DNA from: Cylicocyclus nassatus
Taxonomy: Eukaryota > Nematoda > Chromadorea > Rhabditida > Strongylidae
Assembly (NCBI GenBank): GCA_958299035.1
Contig: CATQJL010000223.1
Coordinates: 1,916,359 to 1,980,358, forward strand
DNA: 64,000 bases
Reading direction: 5' to 3'
The position numbers were made by a program, and so were the translations under genes. Below, in pieces: positions 47,011 through 59,182 of this stretch. Positions within the stretch are counted from its first letter, which is position 1. The number at the start of each line of letters is the position of its first letter. Below the pieces are notes generated by a model. It did no database searches and was not told the origin of the DNA. It saw only the letters and a list, made by a program, of their open reading frames with translations.

Positions 47011-47813
47011 AAACGGGATTGCTTTTGGGATTGCCGTTTTGCAGCATGCACAAAAAAGTATCATCGATTTTGATAACAGATGAAGGCGATGACGCAGCAG
47101 CTCAAAGTGTGCTGATTTTTGGTAACGAGAGAGATCGAGAAGCAATGAACGAACGTAGAGGGTCAAGCAGCCCATCGCTGAGATTTGTAATGCTTCGCTT
47201 CTATCTGAATCGGAGATTCGATGATGCGTTCGTACAGGACTTTGTCAAATTGTGAAGGTTCATATCGGTTGCGGACATTGCCCACTAGACCACCTCTGAG
47301 TCTCAAATTAGCCCTCGCACTTCTCGAAATCGCTTCTCGTGATTGATTATGCCGCCAGCGGTTGAAAGCCAACATCTGATGGTAGAAAAGCACTTGACAG
47401 AAGAAAAAAATTGAAAGAGTCTTGTTGGTTGGCCGTTGCGTGAGCAATGCTTGCAAACTCAGCAACTTTCACAATCAGGCACAACCCACTACAGGCTGTG
47501 TAATACAAAAGCGCGCGCAGTGAAACCCCTCAGCGGAAGCTGACCATGCAGCCACGACGCAATTTAGCGTGTATGGACAATGATGCACTCGGCGTTCCAT
47601 CTTTGTTTTCCCTATGCAGAGCTGGGGGTATGTCAAAAGGTGTTGCGGCACTCGTCATTGTGGGTTTGCATCCTATAAAAGCAAGAATGTCAGGCTTTGG
47701 GTGGGGAGGGGGAGGGGGGAGGTTCAGCATAGCAGCAAGTGTAGCGCAAGTCATGTGGATTCCTAGATAACTCAACAGAACAAATTCAAAACTCTTCTTG
47801 CTTCTTACAAGGG

Positions 47814-48191
47814 AAGTCGCATAACTTAGGTCGGCCTTTTGAAATGAGACACATATATTTAGAATCAGCTTGGAACTCTGATTTCAAATAAGCTGTTCTT
47901 AGCTGCGAAGCGTTTCTCTGAAGCGAGTTATGGGCTTTTTACTAAGCAAAGTTTGCGTGCTGATCGGCATGGGCATGCTACGGTATCGTTATCCAAGTAG
48001 TAGTTCAAATGCATCTTTCCAGGCCTTCTTTCCATATTTACTTATATGTCAATTACACATATTAAAAAGCTTATAACTCGCTTCAGAGGAAAGCTTCGCA
48101 GCTAAGGACAGCATATTTGGAACCAGCTGATTTTAAATATATGTGTTTTACTCCAAAAGGCCGACCTAAGTCAAGTGACTTCCCTTGTTAG
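47814..48191. repeat. Fold-back of the CAAGGGAA-end family
   Basis: Begins CTTACAAGGGAAGTCGC and ends GACTTCCCTTGTTAG. The arms mirror over about 150 bp, including TAGGTCGGCCTTTTG against CAAAAGGCCGACCTA. Confidence 0.8.
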
Positions 48192-48292
48192 TGACAAGCG
48201 GTCAATTGGCCTTTCGACTGTCTCTTGTGCTTTGTATCTCTCGCATTTTCTGCACATTTTGTTCCTCTACTCCATGCACACTTGACAGCGGC

Positions 48293-48932
48293 GCTATTCC
48301 ACACTAATTGAGCCAAAGAATGGAAATCGTGAATTTCGCTAAAACTTCATCTAGGGAGGTTATTTGGTACGCTGAACATGATATGATGTTTATTACGTGC
48401 GACAGCACCATCCGGTGAAGTTACTATAGGCTACGGTAGGGGGTCATAATCACGGATTTGCCCGAAACTTGGCCCAGAGGGGTTATTCGGCTCCGCATCG
48501 CCGTACACCCGTTCCAGGCAGAACTATGTTTTGCACCCGTTACCATGTAGCTACCGTAACCCGAAAAAATGACGCTACGGTTCAAAACCAATGTGATATT
48601 TGGCATCAACGGGCCGAATAACCTCTCTGGGCCATGTTTCGGGCGCATCCGTGATTTTGGCCCTTTAGTAGTCCTACCGTAACTCCACCGGATAGTGCTG
48701 TTCCACGAAATAAACATCATCTTCGTGTTCAGCATGCCAAATAACCCCTCTAGACGAAGTTTCGGGCAAATCTATGATTTTACCCCCTACTGTAATCCTA
48801 CCAAACTCCACCGGATGGCGCTGTGCACGAAATAAAATCATATTCGTGTTCAACATACCAAATAACCTCACTAGACGAAGTTTTAGCGAAATTCACGATT
48901 TTCATTTTTTGGGTCAACTAGTGCGGAATAGT
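48293..48932. repeat. Fold-back with internal direct repeats
   Basis: The left GGCGCTATTCCACACTA is mirrored by TAGTGCGGAATAGTACC; inside, GTGAATTTCGCTAAAACTTC is mirrored by GAAGTTTTAGCGAAATTCAC. A unit of about 145 bp containing CCACCGGAT.G.GCTGT and CCAAATAACC.C.CTAGACG is repeated in the right half. Confidence 0.7.
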
Positions 48933-49196
48933 ACCCTTGCAGCGTTGGCTTGAGATATCACATTGTTGGGCATGTCGGTTGCTCGCCCAGATTTCCACAA
49001 GCAGAAATATTGTAATACCAATTCATAAAACTAATTTGCTTATATTACTATCTTATCTTTGCTTATCTTACACGGATACTCCTAAGCAAAAGATAAAAAC
49101 CAAAATAATCTCAATGAATTTGACAGAAAGTGCTATTTCGTGCAGCTTACAGATTTTATCATTCAGTGTCCTTTCCGACAGGATAATTTAGGAAAA

Positions 49197-49337
49197 ATGG
49201 ATGACCTGGAACTACTAAGACAAAAGATCCAGACTAAAGAGGCCAAGTTGCATCTGATGAAAGTAAAAGGTGATTTAGAAATGCAGATTGAAGATGCAAC
49301 AGCGCATCTGAAAACATGTGAAGACCATGGATATTAA
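49197..49337 (+). CDS. Candidate small helical protein or first exon
   Basis: Not recognised. 46 codons from ATG in a good context (GGAAAAATGG) to TAA, 14 bp after a possible 3' splice site (CCTTTCCGACAG). The sequence (MDDLELLRQKIQTKEAKLHL and on) is highly charged with leucines at heptad-like spacing, as in a coiled coil. GTAAAA or GTGATT near 49265-49275 could be donors, making this the first exon of a longer gene. Chance frames of this length are common here, so support is compositional only. Confidence 0.35.
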   Translation: MDDLELLRQKIQTKEAKLHLMKVKGDLEMQIEDATAHLKTCEDHGY

Positions 49338-49413
49338 AATATGCCACCGGGCTAGGCATGCGGAAGCAACATCCAAAAGTTGGGAAATGGACAGCTGTTG
49401 ACGAGGACTTGTG

Positions 49414-49638
49414 TAGCTTCTGAGGGGGGCACGCGGAAGGCGACAATCGGCGAAAAATGGAGGCTGTGTATCATCCGTCTCAATGACTTTCACGGATTTC
49501 TACTTATGGCATTGAGTAATGTATCTGCCCCCACCCCCCACCCCCGTAGTCCCCCGGGGTGTCACTTTGACACCGAAGAGTTTTTGATAGGCACAAAATT
49601 GGGGATTGTCGCCTTCCGCACCACACCCGCTTCTGAGC
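49414..49638. repeat. Inverted-repeat element
   Basis: CGCGGAAGGCGACAATC near the left is mirrored by GATTGTCGCCTTCCGC near the right, with AGCTTCTGAGGGGGG-type outer sequence on both sides. It directly adjoins the hairpin at 49641. Confidence 0.6.
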
Positions 49639-49640
49639 TA

Positions 49641-49762
49641 TACAATACTGCTCACATTTTTTGAAATAGACGCAAATGTACATACATGTCGCTACATGTT
49701 CATACATGTAGCGACATGTATGTACATTTGCGTCTATTTCAAAAAATGTGAGCGGTATTGTA
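49641..49762. repeat. 58-bp near-perfect hairpin
   Basis: Arms 49641-49698 and 49705-49762 are inverse copies with one visible difference; the loop is TTCATA. The arms contain ATGTACATACATGTCGC and its inverse. Confidence 0.85.
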
Positions 49763-50315
49763 TTATTCTTGTTTGAACCGCACAGCTATAAGCTTTACCG
49801 CAAATGTGTGAAGCACAAGGTCGTTAATATGAAGCGACAACTTTTCTCTGCTTAAACTTCGCACTCATTTTTCGTGTATTCGTATTGTGGTACGGGCAAA
49901 TGTGCAAAAAAAAGCGCACTATTTAACTCATGACAAAAATAAAGCTCAATCATTTTTCGAGAATTAGTAAAATTGCGGTTATATTGAGCTAAAGCAAAAA
50001 TGAAGAGTTGTGCCCAACCTCAATCAAGCGCGAGACGAAACTGCAAGCAATGGTGGTAAATTTGACTCACTGAGGTTAGTGGAAATACTGAGAGTTAAAG
50101 ACAAATTGAGATATGTTCCGAGAAGTAGAAGTTGATGTTTTACTGTAATTGGAGAATTACCCAATGCCATATCGAGGATGTCCATTCTCGCATAGCATTG
50201 AAATCCTAAAATCTCCAATCTACTGGGTACTGCCTTCAAGGCTCAAAGTACTTTTCGCCGCCATGTCTTCAAATGGCTAGTATCGCAATCTTCATTTCTT
50301 TCCCATGTTGTATCG

Positions 50316-50574
50316 TCGAGTCATTTGTAACTTAATATGCGTAGTTCACACTATACACACTAACTGACGAACTGCGAAACTAGAACCTGCTCATTTCCAG
50401 TAATTTTTTCTTGTTTCCTTGTTTTTTTTGTTTTGGTTGGTTATATGTTAGTCAGTAGGACTCATTTCTACATTTTGCTAGGCTAGAAATGTTTTACTGG
50501 GAGGTTACTATTGTGGGTGCCGCGCTAATAGGGCTTGGTGTGCAGTTTCACATATTAGGTTACAAATGACTTGA
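50316..50574. mobile_element. Short inverted-repeat element, AAGTCATTTG family, copy 2
   Basis: Starts GAGTCATTTGTAACTTAATA and ends TATTAGGTTACAAATGACTT. It matches the ends and length of the 27582-27836 copy. Confidence 0.65.
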
Positions 50575-51639
50575 GGTTACGATAACGATTCGCGATATTT
50601 ATTATCGCGAAGCCACAGAGAAGATGCCGAAGCAGTGTTGGCTAAGACGGATGAAATCATCAGGGATAGAAAGCCTTATCTATGCACTGTTTGCATTCAT
50701 CTTCGTTACTGCCAGGTCACGGCTTTTCAGAGATGGTGTACAGTTGTATAACAACTCTAAAAATTCTTGCTCGGAAAATTTTTGTGTGAGGTAGGTCGTG
50801 CTCCCGTTGGATTGGCTTTCATTGCAAGAGCCCCTCTTGGTAAACATGAGATGACAAATTTTTTATAAGTGCAGTGAAGCTTGCCTCGTCGAAGATATGG
50901 AAAGGAACGTAGAGAAATGGATGGTGATCGTGAGCCGTGAGAGACTTCAATACGAAATCTTCCGAGAGGTATTGTGAGATAAGATTTGTTCAATTCTATT
51001 TAATTTTATTTTACCATAACTTGAATTTCAAACAGGATGATGTTCATGGTAACAAGCACTGCCATTCAGGTAGAATCCCTACATGACTGGCATGTGATTA
51101 TAGTATCTTATAACAATCCTGGAGCAAATCCCACAGACGTATATTGGTTCAACACTGCAGACTACAATGGTGGGTTTACTGTCAAAAGTTCAAATTGATA
51201 GGAGAAGTCGTCCCGGTATATTTGTCACCTTCGTGCTGACAGACTGTAGCGACATGCGGTCGAAGTTAGGAGTGACAGGTTGTTAACAGATGTTAACAGG
51301 CCAGGCACAGAAGTACAGGATTAACTCAAATAAGCTGTACCAGTTGTGTACAATTTCAAAAACATGTGATCAGTGGATTGTGCTACAAAACACGCCTCGG
51401 AACAAGTTTTCCGCCATTACGTCCTAATAGTCATGGACTATACAAAACTAAGAATTTTGACATAAATCTTAGTTTTTTGTGATAGTTCTGCGGTCAACAA
51501 TCTGAGTTAAAGCCAGTATGAATTTACTGCATGATTTTCTCCCATTGATTGGGCAATAATTTGTACAAAACCCGCCTTGATAGATATCCGCGCCATTCGG
51601 ACCTTTGTGTTGAACATATCATTTCTCAAAAATAATAAT
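50575..51639. other. Stretch with no supported gene
   Basis: A small palindrome (TTCGCGATATTTATTATCGCGAA) lies near 50588. No exon or element ends could be supported. Confidence 0.35.
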
Positions 51640-51892
51640 TACCAGTGCTTCACCTCTGCTTCGCAGAGGTTCGCACTGGCCACCAAGAAACGATGATAAA
51701 CTTACGATGTGAAGGCTTTCTTTTAGATTATTGCCAGGTTCACTGCGGTGAGATAGTTCCTAATTAAAAATGAACCATACTCGCTATCAGAACCTCACAT
51801 GCTGCAGTGTATTGTAGATCATTCCTCACTGCATTTTCGTAACAGACAGACTTACAGACCGACAAATAAGCGGCTTATTATAAGTCATGATA
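51640..51892 (-). mobile_element. Helentron-like family 2 element, copy 2
   Basis: The low-coordinate end has the hairpin CCTCTGCTTCGCAGAGG next to ACCAGTGC/GCACTGG. The high-coordinate end has AACAGACAGACTTACAGACC and CTTATTATAAGTCATGATA. These match the 23203-23912 copy with a shorter interior. Confidence 0.6.
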
Positions 51893-52205
51893 ATAGTCGG
51901 TATCCCTATTTTCATGGTAAGATCACGGCGACAAAGTCCGACACAGCTTATGTGAATCCTAAAGCATAAAGAGGAGAGCGCGTGTCTTTCTCTCAGCCAC
52001 ACCCACCCCTCACTTTTGCCTCTGACATTTACTCAGCATGCTCCAGCCTCCACCACCTAACTGACAGGCTGCACGGCAAGGGCTCGTGTACCATTGTCGA
52101 CTCACTAGTTACGAAGTGCCTTTTAAAAATACCGCATCCTTCTCATCCTAATTGAAATGAGCTCTACTCTGTGTACGCAAAACCGTGTAAATCTATAGTT
52201 TCTAG

Positions 52206-54080
52206 CAGTGAAACGGTTTTATAGAAGGAGTTATGAGGGGTACCCCTCTTGAGGGGCGGAAGTTTCTCACCCTAGCCATATTCTCGCACCTAAGTGATGT
52301 GCCCGCCAGGCACATTCGGGCCCGCGATAACTACGAACTCTTCTGGATATCAAGACATTGCAAGTCCCGCCTTCTTATCCAGCGTCGCTTCGGATGTTGA
52401 AATTTATGCTACGGATATTTTTTCAATAATTCATTTACAATTTTCCGAAAACCCGTAAACCGGAATTTTGATCTTGTTTCAAAGAGATTTTGGCTAATTC
52501 TCCGATTTTTGATTTCGGTAGGGCATTATCGGTGCTGAACTTGACTTTGCAACAACAAGTCTCAGCCAGGGCTCGGCACGAGGTGGCTAGTTGAAAATGC
52601 AAAAAACGAAGTCCCCCTTGACTTTTGCGAATTTTTACGCAGTCCCCTTTGACCCTAGACCAGGGCTCGGCACGAGGTGGCGTCCCGAAATTGCAAAAAA
52701 TGAAGTCCTTTTTGACTTCAATAAAATTACGATATCCGCCACGATATACGAAGAGAAAATACATGAAAAGGAACGGAACAAAGCAACAGCAGAAAAAAAA
52801 ACGAAAAAGAATCATCAACACACGCGATGATATTCATATTCTCCGGAATGGCGGCATGATGTATCCATCGTGCAGCAATACGCGCCTAGAGCAGCCTTTC
52901 CGCGGCCATTCAAAATTTTCGAGGGGCTATAACTAAGCGGGGAGAAGGGGGTTTGAGGCGGTTTAGGAACCAGTTTGTAGGGTTTGGGATGTAGATGAAA
53001 AGTATACAAAGAAAGTAGAAAAATTATGTGAGGGAGGAAAAATCTATGACTTTTTCTTTCCTAAGCCACCTCAGGTGGCTATCAGGTGGCTTGAAAGCCA
53101 CCTAACTGAAAAAAGTTGAGCACGCCTTTAGTTCACATAATTTTTTCATAATTTTTCATACTTAGTTCTAACTCCCCATCGTTCTAACTCATTGTCCATC
53201 TACACACCTATTTTGGTGTCATTTCATCCTCACTTCGCTGTAAACAAACCTTTTGTTTGTCTGCTAGCGGCATGCCGGCAGCGCGCCGGCCGCAGGTCGA
53301 AAGACAACGTTATGCTCTTCCGCAAAAACGATATCCCCTTTGCTTTTTCTCCAAAAAGATATCCAGCTTGCTTGCTAAGCCACCTGTGCCGTGCCCTGGT
53401 CTCAGCAGTGAAAAGAGCAACCTCGAAAACCCCTAAATCCGAAATTTGGTCTTGTTTGGAGCAGGTTCGCTGCTGAACTTCGATTTTAAAACTTTTTTTA
53501 AATTCCCGGTTCCAGCATCTGAGGCGACGCTGGATGAATGGGCGGTGCTTACAGTGTCTTGGTATCTAGAGGTGCTCGCCCTGGCAGGCATATCACTTAG
53601 GTACGAGAATATGGCTAGGGTGAGAAACTTTCGCCCCTCAAGAGGGGTATTTCCCTCAGGGGGTTGAGGCGCTTTCCAGCTGTTCCCCCTCTATGAGCAC
53701 TATAAAGGAGTACCAACTGGTGGCAACTGGCTTAGTGGTAAGCGACTTGCTTGATAAGGAGAGTGTGAAGTTTTTAATCCCCTTCGATGCAACTTTATCG
53801 CAATTTTTGCGAAATTGAGCTTCTAAAATGGCTTTGGAGCCTAAAACCTGAAATTTCTGATGATTTTGATGCTTATCGAAGTTAGAAGTGTCAAAAAATC
53901 AAAGTAATATGAGTATTATAATCCTCATTACAATCTTCATTCAAATTACTTACACTAGGCCAACTGCCACCAGTTGGTACTCCTCTATAGTGCTCATAGG
54001 TAAAGGGAGACCTGCTGGAAAGCGCCTCAACCCTAGAGAGAAACACTACTCATAACTCTTTCTACAAAACCGTTACGCTG
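52206..54080. repeat. Large nested fold-back around a family B element
   Basis: The left CAGTGAAACGGTTTTATAGA is mirrored by the right TCTACAAAACCGTTACGCTG. Within it 52240-52460 is mirrored at 53480-53690 (CCTCAAGAGGGGT, CCTAGCCATATTCTCG). A smaller mirror pair at 53697-53995 (GTACCAACTGGTGGCAACTG) lies to the right. The hAT-like element 52567-53398 sits in the middle. Confidence 0.6.
52567..53398. mobile_element. hAT-like family B element, exact 8-bp duplication
   Basis: Ends CAGGGCTCGGCACGAGGTGG and CACCTGTGCCGTGCCCTG, with GTCTCAGC on both sides (52559-52566 and 53399-53406). AGCCACCT and its inverse occur at 53068-53104 and next to both termini. A second left-end sequence (CAGGGCTCGGCACGAGG) lies inside at about 52671. 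Confidence 0.9.
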
Positions 54081-54562
54081 TTAGAGACCATAGATTTGGA
54101 ATCAGTGTTTCAAGCGCTTCAAGATGATATATGTCTCATCTGGATTGGTGCTTTTGACTAAGTATCCTCTCCCCATAAAACTTTCGGATTCCCGATGAAA
54201 TTTTTTTATATATTTGAAAAATAAAAACTTGCCAAATTCCAAACTGCTCAATTATATATACTACACATAAGACATTCATATGTACCGCTGCTGTGTTGGT
54301 TTCTGTGCTAGAAACCGAAAAAACTGAAATTATCAAGTTTTCAAAAATCAACGCTACGTTGTTCTCACGAAGGTAATTGTTTATCCAGACTTTAGAATAC
54401 AACCACAGGTTTCCAGCTTTTTATAAGTTTTGGTTTTTGAGAAATATTGATTTCAACATAACACGCATAACAAAAAGAGCTAAGTTCGGTTTTCAAAAAT
54501 TAGCATTTACAGGAAACTCAAAACTTGCCGTTGTATTTCTAAAAGCCTGCAGTATACATTTA

Positions 54563-55482
54563 TTAGGTTGTTGCAAAAATAATGTCCGTTTTCCTAGGCC
54601 TACATTTCAAACAACTTTTTTCCATCAAACTTTCTCTTTCGATATAGAGTGCGCATATCATTGGAAAGCTTTTTTCATGTACTTTCTAACAATGGTGGAA
54701 ATAGGCTGCTATCCTCATCTGTGAGAATTTCACCAGCATCTCGCATAACTGCACTCAAAATCGAAATTTCGATGCTTGAGTTTCCGTAGCCACAATTCAG
54801 GCGCAAATTAACGAATTCTTCTGAAAACATAGCATTTCTATTGGATGAAGATTGTTTACCTACTGCGTGTTTATGTGGATTTTTGGAGATATCTGGTCTG
54901 AGAAATGGACGCCTCGAAAGAGATACTCACTGCTGGCATTCTATGGATCAGAAATTTCTCATAATTAAGGCAATCGCCAAAGTTTCGCCCATTTCTGTAA
55001 GCTTAAGATTAGCACACCTCAACTACAGTATTTGAAGAGAAACTCAACTATTCAGTGCGCGAAGAATTTCAAATTTTTACAATTTGACACTTACAAGCCT
55101 ACAACAGGTAGGCTTGAAAAAGTGAACTTTTTTGAATTTTTGTCTTTTCTTTTCGCAGAACTCTTTCGTCGGAGTCTTTTCTATACTCTCATAAACTCTT
55201 GGCCTGCTGCTACAAAATAAGCTGATTGCCAGCCATACGAACAAAACTTGAAGGGAGTTGTAAGCTCTTGAAGAAGAGGTTTTCGAGAGAAAAACTTTTA
55301 GTTTTTTGACGCGTGGTTTTCTTCCCAACTGCGATATCAGTATGAGCAGGCACGCGCTAAATTACGAATGGTTTGCTGTTTCTGATGGTCTTGACTGCAT
55401 TCAAAAATATGAAAACTGAAGAAAGTTGTAGCCCTCCAAAGTGAAAATTTCCATAACGGACATTATTTTTGCAACAACCTAA
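54563..55482. mobile_element. Mariner-type MITE inside an older fold-back
   Basis: Ends TTAGGTTGTTGCAAAAATAA and TTATTTTTGCAACAACCTAA with TA on both sides. 920 bp. The flanks at about 54220-54440 and 55500-55660 are mirrored (GTTTCTGTGCTAGAAA against TTTCTAGCACAGAAAC), so it entered an earlier inverted-repeat element. Confidence 0.85.
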
Positions 55483-56252
55483 TACCTTTGTGAGAGCAGC
55501 GCTTTTTTGGAAACTTGCAAATTTTAGTTTTTTCTATTTCTAGCACAGAAACAATCTTATGTGGAATGTATATGCGAGGGCACGTTTGGGATCTGGTAAG
55601 TTTTTATTGGGCAAAGATATGAATAAAATTTGCATTTCTCGGGCATCCGAAATTTCTCAGATTTTGGCTTCTAACTCGTGATGTGCTGAAGCTGCTGCGA
55701 ACGCTTACATGCCATTTTAAAAAGCTTGCTTTGCTCTATCAAATGTACCCTGCAATCCAAACAAAATTGAGAAATGCGTGAATTATTGCGGTAAAAAGTC
55801 AAAATTAAAAAAAATATATGAGACAACTAATATTTGGAAATTATACAAGTGTTTGCAAATATTTTCTGTTTTATTAGGCTGTTAACTAAGTTCTGCAACT
55901 TCTTTCATAACTTCCTTTCTTTCTTTGAATATGTGGTGTCCAAATTTGCACTGTATGCTACCAGCGAGCACAAACTGTTTTTTTTGTTAACAAGATATTA
56001 GGTCATTCCGAAAGTAATTTCGCTTTTTTCAATAAGCGCCACATCTGAAGGAAAAGTGATTTCTAAGAGATCTTCGTAGCATTCGATGCAACATTTCATC
56101 CTCTTTATGATAGTTGTGAAATCGTTGCAGCTCAGTCATTGAGCTTTCGGAAAGTATTCTTAACCTGCGACCCATGCTTTTTCAAATGGTCAAGTTTCAC
56201 AAATTCTAAAACCTTCATCTCAAACCTCAGAAGGAGTTCAAGTAACGATTAA

Positions 56253-57513
56253 TACATTGACGACCGCTTGACACACATGGGCCGGTAGTAATCCCCCCAA
56301 ACTGGCGGCAGGTCTCGTCTTCAGGTCGCTGGCACCTTTTCCGTGAGGTGGCCAGAAAGTGAAATTCCAAATTTAGGCGGTCCCAGGCTTATTTCCAAAA
56401 AATTTTCTCGATAAAGATGCCACCTAGACTCTGTAGAAAACTCCATAGAAATCTGCGGTTCTAGAATCCTCCTGTAGGAAAATATCTGGAAGCGCAGAAG
56501 GAGCTGCCGGCAACTTCGCGATGTAAGTTGCCGGCAACCTGCCGGCAGCTCGTTGAAATCCGCGAGATGGCAGCTGCTGGCAGGTCAGAGAGCACGGGAA
56601 ATAGCGTGCTCTTTTGAGAGAGGGAGCTGCCGGCATCTCGACGTGCCCCTACCACGTCGAGGTGGTGGCACCTTTGCCGACGGCGTCTGCGAGTTTGCGA
56701 ATTGCGGCGATATCACACAATTTACGTCAGGCGAAAAAATCAAAAAATTCTACTTTTCATCAAAAAACTGTCATTTTTTCCATTATATGAGTTTTTCTTT
56801 TTAAAACGACGATTTTCTTATAGAGAAAAAATCCAGTAAAGCCTTAGAATCATAAAGAACACCATCTTTTTTGGCAATCCCTTATAAATCTCGTTTGCAC
56901 CGATTTCGCCCCTCTCTCGCTCATATCAATCAGCTGTTCTTTCAGGTCAAAGTCTCTCACGCAATGTATCAATCCCTCTTACAGGTAGCCATTTACCAGT
57001 GCTTTCCTCCTATTGCTGGTGCAAACGGCAATGATTGACCGAATGGTAAAATGGTTAACGTGGTGGCACCTCAAGTTAAAGCACATAGGTTCGACCGCGC
57101 GCGAGGTAGCAATTTTGCGGTTGTCTGCGTCATCAAAATTTAATGTGCGAAATGATTGCGCGCTAAGGTTACATAAGATTATTGAAACCTACAATCACTC
57201 CGCGAGCTGCCGGCGGAGTTGGCATCTTTCCGCGATGTGTGCCAAGTTGCCGGCATCTTTGATGCCACCAGGTAGGGTAGATTACCACCGGCCATGGTAT
57301 GTCAAGGCTTGACACACCATTACTCTCATTTGGATAGCTACTAATTCGTGCCAAACCAACTCTGGGAGTTTTCTTTTATGCTGGATCTAGATACAACCTC
57401 TACTGTTTTTAATAGCATTTCAGCGCTACTGTAGGTGTACTGTAGATGTAATTGTGCGTAATTTTATCCGAAAAATGTTGGCTGGTCCGGAAAAAGCTTT
57501 GGTCGTCAATGTG
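56253..57513. mobile_element. piggyBac-like non-autonomous element
   Basis: Flanked by TTAA (56249-56252 and 57514-57517), with ends TACATTGACGACC and GGTCGTCAATGTG. Removing it with one TTAA restores the arm of the host MITE, as the mirrored right arm shows. The interior has clusters of GAGCTGCCGGC and its inverse (56495-56640 and 57195-57260). Confidence 0.85.
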
Positions 57514-57833
57514 TTAAATAGAGCAAACCCTACAGGATACAAACCAATTTCTTTCTTCTTCACATACCAAAATTTTCCAATGAAATTTCAACTGATGCTA
57601 TCAATTTTCATACTTGGTCAACTCAAATCTCGTAGAACATCAATGAGAGAGCAGCTCGGGTGCTGTTTGGTGCAGCTTTCTCTCCTCTTTCTAATGGGTG
57701 TTGAACGCGCCCAAGGCTGTACCCGAAAAACTCGAAGTTCAGTATTTGGAGTCCGTAAGCTCTCATTTGCTTTATAAAATCAACATTAAGTCATATATTA
57801 GGTTGTCCCGAAAGTTTTGTCGGTTTTTTTCAT

Positions 57834-58886
57834 CTTATATATAAAGCTGAATGTCTGTTTGTCTGTATGTCTGTCTGTATGTCTGTATGTCTGTACGTAT
57901 GTTCCGAATAGAAAATTCCATTTCTGAACCGATCCGGACCAAACTTGGCACACATACACTTCGGGCCCCGGCGGGTGTCATAGGCTACTTTTCGTCATCG
58001 ATCGATATCGATTTTATCGATTTTTATCGATTTTTTTGCTGAGTTCACCTACTAGGCTGGGAGTTGGCACAGGGGGGTAATCGAGCATGGGGATTCCGAA
58101 TACAATATTGGTTTTCAGGATTATCGATTACTTTTATCGATTTTATCGATTTTTTTGCAAAGTTTGAGCTACGGGGCTGGGAGTTGGCACAGGGGGGTAA
58201 TCGAGCATGGGGATTCCGAATACAATATTGGTTTTCGGGATTATCGATTACTTTTATCGATTTTATCGATTTTTTTGCAAAGTTTGAGCTACGGGGCTGG
58301 GAGTTCGCACAGGGGGGTAATCGAGCATGGGGATTCCGAATACAATATTGGTTTTCGGGATCATCGATTACTTTTATCGATTTTATCGATTTTTTTGCAA
58401 AGTTTGAGCTAGGGGGCTGGGAGTTGGCACAGGGGGGTAATCGAGCATGCTGATCATCCCCAAGGGGGGTGATCAGCATGCTCGATTACATGCCAAATTC
58501 CAGCCCCCTAGCTCAAATTTTCAAAAAATCGATAAAATCGATAAAAGTAATGGACGATCTTGAAAACTAATATTGTATTCGTAATCTGCATGCTCGATTA
58601 CCCCCTGTGCAAACTCCCAGCCCCGCAGGTCAAACTTTACAAAAAAATCGATAAAATCGATAAAAGTAATGGACGATCCTGAAAACTAATATTGTGTTCG
58701 TAATCAACATGCTCACTTCCCCCCTGTGCCAACTCCTAGCCCTGTAGGTGAACTCTGCAAAAAATCGATAAAAATCGGTGAAATCGACATCGATCGATAA
58801 CGAAAGTGGACTGTGACACCCGCCGGGGCCCGAAGTGTATGTGTGCCAAGTTTGGTCCGGATACGGCGCCGGGTAAGCCAGCTAGT
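57834..58886 (+). mobile_element. Helitron family 1, copy with four internal units and an inverted half
   Basis: The 5' end CTTATATATAAAGCTGAATG and TGTCTG tract are followed by four units of 120 bp (near 58035-58445), then inverted units and an inverted GGGCCCGAAGTGTATGTG block. The 3' end is GGCGCCGGGTAAGCCAGCTAGT-like. Frames across the units stay open on both strands because the unit is a multiple of three. Confidence 0.75.
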
Positions 58887-59182
58887 CTTATATATAAAGC
58901 TGAATGTCTGTATGTCTGTATGTCTGTATGTCTGTCTGTCTGTACGTATGTGCAGAATAGAGATTTTTATTTCTGAATCGATTTGGACCAAACTTGGCAC
59001 ACATACACTTCGGGGCGGGGAGCGTGTCATAGGCTACTTTTCGTATCGATCGATATCGATTTTATCGATTTTTTGCAAAATTTGAACTACAGGGCTGGGA
59101 GTTGGCACAGGGGGGTAATCAAGCATGCTGATTACAAATATGTTATTGACAGGGCCGGGCGGAGCCGGGTTTGCCAGCTAGT
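58887..59182 (+). mobile_element. Helitron family 1, tandem copy 2
   Basis: Begins CTTATATATAAAGCTGAATG directly after the CTAGT of the previous copy and ends GGGTTTGCCAGCTAGT. 296 bp with one internal unit. Confidence 0.8.

Noticed and set aside
53722..53796. tRNA-like sequence with a good A box (TGGCTTAGTGG)
   Set aside because: The T-arm and B box are poor and the stems do not fold properly; at best a tRNA-derived fragment within a fold-back.
57040..57110. tRNA-like sequence with a B box-like AGGTTCGACC
   Set aside because: The acceptor and anticodon stems do not pair; it lies inside the piggyBac-like element.
58045..58479. Long repeat-protein-like frames on both strands
   Set aside because: They arise because the Helitron unit is 120 bp; the same sequence is open in several frames and lacks any start context.
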